Assembly: GCA_963792405.1 (NCBI GenBank)
Contig: CAWBVU010000006.1
Location: 1,674,001 to 1,738,000 of the forward strand
From: SZUA-442 sp963792405
GTDB taxonomy: Bacteria; Actinomycetota; Acidimicrobiia; Spongiisociales; UBA5794
Length of the DNA: 64,000 nucleotides
Reading direction: 5' to 3'
Part shown: piece by piece, positions 58,218-64,000 of the stretch
Position numbering within the stretch: position 1 is the first letter of the stretch
Layout: each line of letters opens with the position of its first letter
Program-made: the position numbers and the translations under genes
Notes under the pieces: generated by a model
What the model saw: only the letters and a program-made list of their open reading frames with translations
Databases searched by the model: none
Told to the model about the DNA's origin: nothing

Positions 58218-58913
58218 TCAGTACGGAAGGCCGATGGCCCGGCACAGGAATGCGGTGTACTCCGATGCCGCCCTGTACAGCTTCGCGAGCTGATCGTCGA
58301 AGTCTGGGGAGGTGACGGCCTTCTGGGCCAGTCCGTGGCCGTAGGTGAAGCTCTTCTTCCGGAGGTCGTCGGCGTACGGGAACGTGTCGTCGTACTCCTT
58401 CGGGAGGCGCTTGAGCATCTCGTCGTCGTCGGTCTCGGTCGACCACGCCCCGGTGAACGCCTTGGACCTCGTGGCGGTCCTCCATGCCGCAGGGTCGTCG
58501 TGGATCGCGTCCCTGATCTTCTTCGCGACCTTCGGCTCGGGCCGCCACATGCCCACACCGGCGAAGCACGCGCCCGGCTCGATATGGAGGTAGAAGCCGG
58601 GGGCGTGGACGTCCTTGCCCATCTCGTGGCGGAACTGGATGCCGACGTTCGTCTTGTACGGCGTCTTGTCCGTACTGAACCTCGTGTCCCGATACGGTCG
58701 CATCAGGGAGCCACCGTTGGTCTGGGGGTCTGCCGTGAAGTGATCCGAGATGTTCTGGAGCCTCGGTTCGAAGTCCACGATGAACTCCTTCGCCGGATCG
58801 CGGATCACGGCGATGTAGCGATCCTTGTGCTCCTCCCACCACGGTCGGTTGTTGTTGGCGGCGAGTTCCTTGAGGAATCGGAACACCTCGGGCGAGAAGT
58901 ACGACTGGCGCAT
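58218..58913 (-). CDS. DUF2461 family protein
   Basis: A 231-residue protein of the DUF2461 (TIGR02453) family: YFSPEVFRFLKELAANNNRP, RPYRDTRFSTDKTPYKTNVG, GFYLHIEPGACFAGVGMWRP and KRLPKEYDDTFPYADDLRKK. The family is widespread and has no proved function. AAGGGAG is five bases before ATG 58913; minus-strand TAGGTT at 58945-58950 is a probable -10. A palindrome and a tandem repeat lie just upstream. Confidence 0.88.
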   Translation of the reverse strand: MRQSYFSPEVFRFLKELAANNNRPWWEEHKDRYIAVIRDPAKEFIVDFEPRLQNISDHFTADPQTNGGSLMRPYRDTRFSTDKTPYKTNVGIQFRHEMGKDVHAPGFYLHIEPGACFAGVGMWRPEPKVAKKIRDAIHDDPAAWRTATRSKAFTGAWSTETDDDEMLKRLPKEYDDTFPYADDLRKKSFTYGHGLAQKAVTSPDFDDQLAKLYRAASEYTAFLCRAIGLPY

Positions 58914-58950
58914 GGCTGCTCCCTTCCATCGCGTGCTGTCCGACAACCTA

Positions 58951-58965
58951 CGTGGTCACACCACG
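58951..58965. promoter_or_regulatory. 15-bp palindrome between DUF2461 and the luciferase-like gene
   Basis: CGTGGT-CAC-ACCACG is a perfect inverted repeat directly upstream of the DUF2461 -10-like element, a possible operator. Confidence 0.4.
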
Positions 58966-58972
58966 CGAGTCC

Positions 58973-59017
58973 ATGGTGTCGTCGAGGATGGTGTCGTCGA
59001 GGAAGGTGTCGTCCGAT
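58973..59017 (+). repeat. 15-bp tandem repeat, three copies
   Basis: ATGGTGTCGTCGAGG occurs at 58973-58987 and 58988-59002 without change, then a diverged copy begins AAGGTGTCGTCCG at 59003. The period is a multiple of three, so it could also encode a five-residue repeat if an upstream start were used. Confidence 0.7.
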
Positions 59018-59062
59018 GGCTCCGCCCTGACCGCCCCTACGCTTGGGGTGAGGACGGCGACG

Positions 59063-59983
59063 ATGGACTACGCACTCCAGGTATCGGGCACCTACGACCA
59101 TGTCCTCGACGCGGCCCGGTTCGCCGTCGACAGGGGACTCGTCGCCCTTGCCCTCCCCGACCACTACCTCATGGCCGTCACCGAGGAGGCCGCCAAGGAG
59201 GCGCCGGCGCCCGATGCGTTCATCCAGCTCGGGGGCCTCGCCAGGGAGACGGAGTCGATCGAGCTCGTCATGCTCGTGTCGCCGATCACCTTCCGGCATC
59301 CCGCCGTCCTCGCGAAGATGGCCGTCACGATCGATCGCATGTCAGGAGGGCGATTCGCCCTCGGTGTCGGGACGGGATGGTTCGAGTTCGAACACGACGT
59401 CTTCGGGTTCCCGTTCCCCGACACGGCGACGAGGTTTGCCCTCCTGGAGGAGGCCCTCGGCTACCTGACGGCAGCATTCGACCCCTCACACCCGGGCTTC
59501 GAGGGCGACCACTTCCGCCTCCGCCCCTTCCCGCTCTCACCGCCACCGCTCGGAAGGATCCCGATCGTCGTCGGCGGATTGGGCAGGCGCCGGACACCGG
59601 ATCTCGCTGGCCGCTTCGCGGACGAGTTCAACGTCTACCCCGGTGATGACATGGCGGACCGCATCGATCGATTCCGCGCGTCCGCGATCGCGGCGGGCAG
59701 GGACGTCGATTCGATCCGCCTCTCCTCCTCGGGACAGGTCGTCGCAGCGGCGACGCGCCCCGAGTACGAGGAGCTCATGGACCAGCGGGCCTCCGATGGC
59801 GGGATGTCCCGCGACGAGCTCGAGGCGTACTTCGACCACCGACGGACGCCGAGGGGCACGTTCGACGAGGTGAGGGAGGAGCTCGACCGCTTCGCCGACC
59901 TCGGTGTCTCGCGGTTCTACTTCCAGGGCATCTACGCACCCTCGGACATGGTGACGCTCCTCGACGGATTGGGGATCACATGA
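59063..59983 (+). CDS. Luciferase-like monooxygenase, probably F420-dependent
   Basis: A 306-residue bacterial-luciferase-like TIM barrel: FAVDRGLVALALPDHYL, VMLVSPITFRHPAVLAKMAV, DRMSGGRFALGVGTGWFEFE and IPIVVGGLGRRRTPDLAGRF. Actinobacterial members of this group commonly use cofactor F420, which is an inference here. ATG 59063 gives the usual N-terminus; GTG 59048 is possible. An alpha/beta hydrolase starts at its stop (ATGA), so both may degrade or modify the same compound. Confidence 0.85.
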   Translation: MDYALQVSGTYDHVLDAARFAVDRGLVALALPDHYLMAVTEEAAKEAPAPDAFIQLGGLARETESIELVMLVSPITFRHPAVLAKMAVTIDRMSGGRFALGVGTGWFEFEHDVFGFPFPDTATRFALLEEALGYLTAAFDPSHPGFEGDHFRLRPFPLSPPPLGRIPIVVGGLGRRRTPDLAGRFADEFNVYPGDDMADRIDRFRASAIAAGRDVDSIRLSSSGQVVAAATRPEYEELMDQRASDGGMSRDELEAYFDHRRTPRGTFDEVREELDRFADLGVSRFYFQGIYAPSDMVTLLDGLGIT

Positions 59984-60876
59984 CATCCGAGCGCCTCATC
60001 ATCCAGTCGAATGGGCCTGTCAGTATCGCCGACCACGGTGGGGAGGGCCCGCTGATCGTCTGCGTGCACGGTCTGGAGGGATCTGCCCACAACTGGAACC
60101 TGATCGCACCCGACCTGGCGAGGACCCACCGAGTGGTCGCTCCCGACCTCTCCGGCTTCGGCCACACTCCCCCGGCCGGGCGGGGGTCGTCGGTCGAGGC
60201 GAACGCCCTCGTGGTCGCCGATGTGATCGACCACTTCGGTGGCGATGCGATCCTCATCGGGAACTCGATGGGCGGCCTGATCTCGCTCCTCGTCGCCGAC
60301 CGATTCCCCGCCAAGGTGGACGGCATCGTCCTCATCGACCCTGCGGCACCGGTCACGAATTGGTTCAGGGTGCGACCCTCGGCCGCTGCGCGGCTGTCCG
60401 TCCCGCTGGTGCCATGGCTCGGGGCCCTGGCGGTCGACGTGTACCGGTCGACCCAGTCACCCGCGGACGGCGTCGCCGAGACGCTCGACTTCGTCACGGC
60501 CGACGTCGCATCGCTCGACCCGCGGGTGTGGGCGGACGCCCTCGAGGTGGCGGAGCTGCGGCGCACCCAGCCCTGGGCGACCGACGCGCTCGTCGAGGCC
60601 GTCAACACGATCGCGCCGTACGTCGTGACCAAGTCGACCTTCGCGAGGCTGCTGCACCGGATCAGCCAGCCCACCCTCCTCGTCCACGGGACGGAGGACG
60701 ACCTCATCCAGATCGAGACCGCACGATGGATGGCACGTGAACGCCCGGACTGGACCCATGCGTTCTTCGAAGGCGTCGGACACGTCCCCATGCTCGAGGC
60801 GCCCGAAACCCTGCTCGAAGTGATCCACACCTGGGAGGCGGCCTACTTCCCGACCACACCTGCCGACGCCCGCTGA
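59980..60876 (+). CDS. Alpha/beta hydrolase
   Basis: A 298-residue hydrolase: LIVCVHGLEGSAHNWNLIAP (oxyanion), GNSMGGLISLL with the nucleophile Ser, LLVHGTEDDLIQ with the acid Asp, and GVGHVPMLEAPETL with the His. It belongs to the large group of esterases, haloalkane dehalogenase relatives and C-C hydrolases. Coupled to the luciferase-like gene by a 4-nt overlap. Confidence 0.88.
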   Translation: MTSERLIIQSNGPVSIADHGGEGPLIVCVHGLEGSAHNWNLIAPDLARTHRVVAPDLSGFGHTPPAGRGSSVEANALVVADVIDHFGGDAILIGNSMGGLISLLVADRFPAKVDGIVLIDPAAPVTNWFRVRPSAAARLSVPLVPWLGALAVDVYRSTQSPADGVAETLDFVTADVASLDPRVWADALEVAELRRTQPWATDALVEAVNTIAPYVVTKSTFARLLHRISQPTLLVHGTEDDLIQIETARWMARERPDWTHAFFEGVGHVPMLEAPETLLEVIHTWEAAYFPTTPADAR

Positions 60877-60911
60877 CGGTCGGCGCATCGCTGATGAAGC
60901 CACACCGTTCG

Positions 60912-60917
60912 TAACCT
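60912..60917 (+). promoter_or_regulatory. -10-like TAACCT, 7 nt before ATG 60925
   Basis: TAACCT, seven bases, ATG 60925. The sugar dehydrogenase gene therefore likely has its own promoter. Confidence 0.43.
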
Positions 60918-60924
60918 GACGCCG

Positions 60925-62121
60925 ATGGCCAGATCGTTCGCCTTCACGTGGCTCGTGCTCGCCGTTGCGGTCGCGGGGTGCGCCGGCGCAGAACCCGCTC
61001 CCGTCGGCCCCCAGCGCGCCACCACGACGACCACCCATCCCGACCTCCCGAGCCCTCCCCCGCTCGAGCGCCTCGCTCTCGAACCCGTCGCCGATGGCCT
61101 CTCCGAGCCCGTCGCCATCGCCACGGCGAGGGCGATCGACGAGGTCTTCATCGTGGAGCGCACGGGACGGATCGTGACCCTCTCATCGGACGGGCGCGAT
61201 GCCGTGCTCGACCTGGGCTCGCGGATCGGGTGGGAGGTCAACGAGCAGGGGCTCCTCGGCCTGGCGATCCACCCGGACTTCCCTCGCGACCCCCGCGGCT
61301 TCGTCGTGTACACCGACACGGACTTCGACGTCGTCGTGTCGTCCTTCACCTGGAACGGGAGCCGGTTCGACGCCTCGAGCGAGCACCTCGTCCTCGAGGT
61401 GCCCCAGCCGCACAAGTACCACCAGGGCGGCGGGATCCTCTTCGGTCCGAGGGGGGACCTGTGGCTCTCGTTCGGTGACGGCGGCGGCAACGGCGACCCG
61501 TACGGCCATGGCCAGAACCCGGACACCCTCAATGGCACGATCGTGAGGATCGACGTCGACAACGCAGATCCCTACGCAGTTCCCCCCGACAACCCCTTCG
61601 TCGATTCGGAGGAGGGGGCGCCTGAGGTGTTCGCCTATGGATTGCGCAATCCATGGCGCTTCACCATCGATGGGGACAACCTGATCATCGCCGACGTGGG
61701 CCAGTACTCGGCGGAGGAGATCGACGTCCTCCCGTTGTCGGAGGGCGGCGCCAACTTCGGCTGGCCCGTGCTCGAGGCGGACGAGTGCTTCGAGGCCGAG
61801 ACATGCGACCGCGACGGGATGACCATGCCGGTCGTCGTGATCCCGCACGAGCGCGTCTGCGCGCTCATCGGAGGTGTCGTGTATCGCGGGACGGCGATCC
61901 CCGAGCTGCGCGGCCACTATCTGTTCGGTGACCACTGTGTGGGATGGATGCGCTCGGCCCCCGTCGAGGAAGGAGAGCTTGGACGGATCAAGGACTGGGA
62001 GGCCACGCTGGGAAGCCTCGGCATGGTGACGACGTTCGCCACGGATCCCGATGGGGAGGTCCTGGTCGCCAACCTCGAGGGCGAGGTCCACCGCTTGGTC
62101 CCGGTGCGCGCATCAGGGTGA
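60925..62121 (+). CDS. PQQ-type soluble sugar dehydrogenase-like lipoprotein
   Basis: A 398-residue exported protein. The signal ends in AVAGCAGA (lipobox), then a Thr-rich segment. The beta-propeller matches the glucose/sorbosone dehydrogenase (HHIP-like) family: NEQGLLGLAIHPDFP, HQGGGILFGPRGDLWLSFGD, GLRNPWRFTID and NFGWPVLEADECFE. Such proteins can use PQQ and Ca2+ to oxidise aldoses, but many members have no shown activity. Four cysteines in the late part (DECFEAETCDRD, ERVCALI, DHCVGWM) may form disulfides. Confidence 0.85.
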   Translation: MARSFAFTWLVLAVAVAGCAGAEPAPVGPQRATTTTTHPDLPSPPPLERLALEPVADGLSEPVAIATARAIDEVFIVERTGRIVTLSSDGRDAVLDLGSRIGWEVNEQGLLGLAIHPDFPRDPRGFVVYTDTDFDVVVSSFTWNGSRFDASSEHLVLEVPQPHKYHQGGGILFGPRGDLWLSFGDGGGNGDPYGHGQNPDTLNGTIVRIDVDNADPYAVPPDNPFVDSEEGAPEVFAYGLRNPWRFTIDGDNLIIADVGQYSAEEIDVLPLSEGGANFGWPVLEADECFEAETCDRDGMTMPVVVIPHERVCALIGGVVYRGTAIPELRGHYLFGDHCVGWMRSAPVEEGELGRIKDWEATLGSLGMVTTFATDPDGEVLVANLEGEVHRLVPVRASG

Positions 62122-62128
62122 CGCCCTC

Positions 62129-62587
62129 TCAGCTCTCGTGCCGTGGATGATCGACCGCAGTCCCGACGGCGCGGGCGGAGAGCGCATCCTCGATCTGGGT
62201 GATGCGCACCGTCAACCGCTCGATCTCCGGCACCGCGCGGGATCGCCCGCGCAGCGTCGTGATCGCGGCACCGACATGTCCGAGGCTGTGCCCTCCCTCG
62301 CCGATGACGTAGCCGCCCATCGAGCCGGCAAGCGCCTTCCGGTTCGTCCGTAGCGACGCGAGCTCGGCTTCGAGGGACTCGGTGGAGCGGCCGGCATCCG
62401 ACGACATCTCGAGGTGCGCCGCCTGGGCTCGGACGGCGTCTCGTTCCCTCAGGAGGCGATACCGCTCCGCAGAAAACCCCGAGGGCAGGGCGGCGAGCGC
62501 ATCGGCGATCGCGCCGAGACGACGGGCGATCTCCTCGGCACCCGGAGCATCCCTGTCGGGCGAAGCGGGGGTGTCGGGGTGTGGCAT
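62129..62587 (-). CDS. Hypothetical helical protein
   Basis: A 152-residue soluble protein, mostly charged helices with coiled-coil character (EEIARRLGAIADALAALPSG, SAERYRLLRERDAVRAQAAH, ESLEAELASLRTNRKAL) around a Gly-rich middle GGYVIGEGGHSLGHVG. No known domain. ATG 62587 has GGAGG five bases upstream; longer readings run into the divergent gene. It is convergent with the sugar dehydrogenase gene. Confidence 0.6.
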   Translation of the reverse strand: MPHPDTPASPDRDAPGAEEIARRLGAIADALAALPSGFSAERYRLLRERDAVRAQAAHLEMSSDAGRSTESLEAELASLRTNRKALAGSMGGYVIGEGGHSLGHVGAAITTLRGRSRAVPEIERLTVRITQIEDALSARAVGTAVDHPRHES

Positions 62588-62680
62588 GCCTGCCTCCGGG
62601 AGCGCAGCTCTCCATCGATTGTCCGCCCCCACGACGCAGGTGTCCATGCACGCGGGCCACGCCACTGCGATGATGGCCCC

Positions 62681-63262
62681 ATGACCTCACCCAAGGAGCA
62701 CCTCCGACGCTACCTGCAGAGCGGCAGGGATGCCGTCGTGTGGAAGCTCGGGGGTCTCGGCGAGTACGACATCCGCCGCCCGATGGTACCGACGGGGACC
62801 AACCTCCTCGGACTCGTCAAGCACCTCGCCAGCGTCGAGTTCGGCTACTTCGGCACCACCTTCGATCGACCATTCGACGAGGTACTCCCGTGGTGGGACG
62901 ACGATGCCGAGCCCAACGCCGACATGTGGGCGACACCGGACGAGTCCAGGGAGGACGTCGTCGGGCTGTATCGGAGGGCCTGGAGCCACGCCGACACCAC
63001 GATCGACGAGCTGGACCTCGACGCCGTGGGGATGGTCCCCTGGTGGCCTCCCGATCGACGCGAGGTCTCGCTGCACCAGATCCTGGTCCACGTGATCGCG
63101 GAGACCCATCGACATGCAGGACACGCCGACATCGTGCGGGAGCTGATCGATGGCGCGGTCGGCCTCCGTGAGGGGGTCTCGAACCTGCCCGACGTCGACG
63201 CCGCGTGGTGGGAGGCCTATCGAGCCCGCCTCGAGGACGCCGCGCGGCGAGCCGATTCGTGA
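62681..63262 (+). CDS. DinB/DUF664-family protein
   Basis: A 193-residue four-helix protein of the DinB superfamily: NLLGLVKHLASVEFGYFGTT with the first metal His, and ILVHVIAETHRHAGHADIVR with the second and third. The DUF664 branch includes mycothiol- or metal-dependent transferases; the exact reaction is unknown. ATG 62681 is the only reasonable start. Divergent from the hypothetical helical protein. Confidence 0.82.
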   Translation: MTSPKEHLRRYLQSGRDAVVWKLGGLGEYDIRRPMVPTGTNLLGLVKHLASVEFGYFGTTFDRPFDEVLPWWDDDAEPNADMWATPDESREDVVGLYRRAWSHADTTIDELDLDAVGMVPWWPPDRREVSLHQILVHVIAETHRHAGHADIVRELIDGAVGLREGVSNLPDVDAAWWEAYRARLEDAARRADS

Positions 63263-63289
63263 CGACTGGCGTCTGACGTCGCCCGGGTG

Positions 63290-63958
63290 TCAGTCGGGAA
63301 CGTGGTCCTCGAAGTCGGGCCATGCCGCGATGTCGACACCATGGTTGTCGGGTGACGCCAAGGTCCACCACTCGGGTGCGTGCGAGTCGTCGGCGATCCG
63401 ACCTCCTGCGGCGAGTGCGGCTTCGATCCGGGACTGTGCCTCATCGGCGGGGACGCTGACGTCGATGTGGACGCGCCCGCGGCCGGGTCTCGGTGGATCG
63501 AGCTCATGGAACCACAGGTGGGGATTGCGCCGGTGCGGATCGATCGCATCCTCGTCACCGAGGTACCGGTAGCCGAAGGCTGCCGCCCAGAAGGGCCTGA
63601 CATCCGCACCAGCGTCCTGCGCGACGGCGATGCCGACGGCCTGGACCTGGGATGGATCCGCCTGAAGACCGAGATCCCGAGCGGTGGCGGCGACGCCGCG
63701 TGCCAGGTCGATGTCGAGGTCGCTCAGGGCACCGTCCTCCCGCGTGAAGGTCCGAATGGTGACCCCGTCGGGACGGAGGTCGACGTCCGGGAAGTGCCCA
63801 AGGGCGCCGGCGACGTCCGCGATGGCCGACACGAACCTCACGCCCTGCGCGAACGAGCCGGTGCGATAGAAGGCGTACGCACCCCAGTACAGCACCCGCC
63901 AGTCGTCGACACCTCCGGCATCGTGGAATGCCCGTGCGGTGGTTCGCCTGTCGCCCAT
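63290..63958 (-). CDS. Pterin carbinolamine dehydratase-like and VOC domain fusion
   Basis: A 222-residue two-domain protein. Residues about 15-105 match the pterin-4a-carbinolamine dehydratase fold (GSFAQGVRFVSAIADVAGAL, then GHFPDVDL where the family has HHPD, then LSDLDIDLARGVA). Residues about 110-220 are a VOC (glyoxalase-like) domain (FWAAAFGYRYLGDEDAID, LWFHELDPPRPGRGRVHIDV). This fusion recurs in actinobacteria, often called only VOC family protein. One His of the dehydratase pair is Phe here, so dehydratase activity is doubtful. ATG 63958 has GGGAGG five bases upstream. Confidence 0.78.
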   Translation of the reverse strand: MGDRRTTARAFHDAGGVDDWRVLYWGAYAFYRTGSFAQGVRFVSAIADVAGALGHFPDVDLRPDGVTIRTFTREDGALSDLDIDLARGVAATARDLGLQADPSQVQAVGIAVAQDAGADVRPFWAAAFGYRYLGDEDAIDPHRRNPHLWFHELDPPRPGRGRVHIDVSVPADEAQSRIEAALAAGGRIADDSHAPEWWTLASPDNHGVDIAAWPDFEDHVPD

Positions 63959-64000
63959 CACGACCTCCCGTGGTCTCGGCTCCGGTGGCGCGCGCCTGCA

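Noticed and set aside
1..64000. Horizontal transfer, prophage or defence island
   Set aside because: No integrase, transposase, tRNA-adjacent repeat, toxin-antitoxin pair or restriction nuclease is visible, and composition looks even. The lone methyltransferase is not enough.

Overview
The window is a chromosomal segment of a high-GC actinobacterium. The lineage signs are a WhiB-family protein, a Bpa/PafE-type proteasome activator beside a PAC2-family protein, a luciferase-like (F420-type) monooxygenase, an EtfD-like membrane iron-sulfur protein, and FadE5-type acyl-CoA dehydrogenases. The deep branch cannot be fixed from sequence alone; an Acidimicrobiia- or Nitriliruptoria-like lineage is a guess. 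About 60 protein genes cover nearly the whole window. I see no rRNA, tRNA, insertion sequence, phage or CRISPR array, and no gene-free stretch longer than 300 bases. Many genes that begin a transcription unit carry a TAnnnT hexamer (TAGGCT, TAGCCT, TACCGT and similar) 6-10 bases before the start codon, which suggests leaderless mRNAs. Genes inside operons usually have Shine-Dalgarno sites instead.

Layout. 1-5135: a chagasin-like fragment, a class V aminotransferase with an overlapping alpha/beta hydrolase, a zinc-ribbon protein with a nuclease-like fold, and a CPBP protease. 5208-8987: a promoter, a 20-codon leader ORF with alternative pairings, and a heterodimeric ABC exporter. 8974-16975: a SlyD-like lipoprotein, an acyl-CoA dehydrogenase with a HAD phosphatase, MscS, a DEAD-box helicase, a cyclophilin, a GNAT enzyme and a membrane-fused spermidine-synthase-like protein. 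16988-20410: WhiB, a CBS-BON protein, a membrane FHA protein, PAC2 and Bpa. 20464-33753: a penicillin acylase, a GerW-like protein, an operon of Ca2+/cation antiporter, PolX and a molybdopterin oxidoreductase, NhaA, a solitary DNA methyltransferase, PheA and a PadR-controlled membrane module.

33921-44484 is a probable alpha-glucan utilisation locus. It has a cytoplasmic GH13 enzyme, a LacI repressor whose TGCAAG operators overlap the malE promoter, a MalEFG-type importer without its own ATPase, a Thr-rich lipoprotein, and an exported GH57 enzyme whose signal peptide is separated from its body by a one-base frameshift. The inferred scheme is cleavage outside by GH57, uptake by MalEFG, and further hydrolysis inside by GH13.

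44631-64000 holds mainly metabolism and envelope genes: a SRPBCC protein, the EtfD-like quinone-linked protein, PspA and a TPM-domain protein, a proC-proline dehydrogenase operon, metX followed by a glutamate racemase fused to a macro domain (the most unusual protein here), a nitroreductase, and an acyl-CoA dehydrogenase divergent from a TetR regulator across three abutting 18-bp operators. The right end carries small membrane proteins, a DUF2461 protein, a luciferase-like monooxygenase with an alpha/beta hydrolase, a sugar dehydrogenase lipoprotein, a DinB-like protein and a PCD-VOC fusion.
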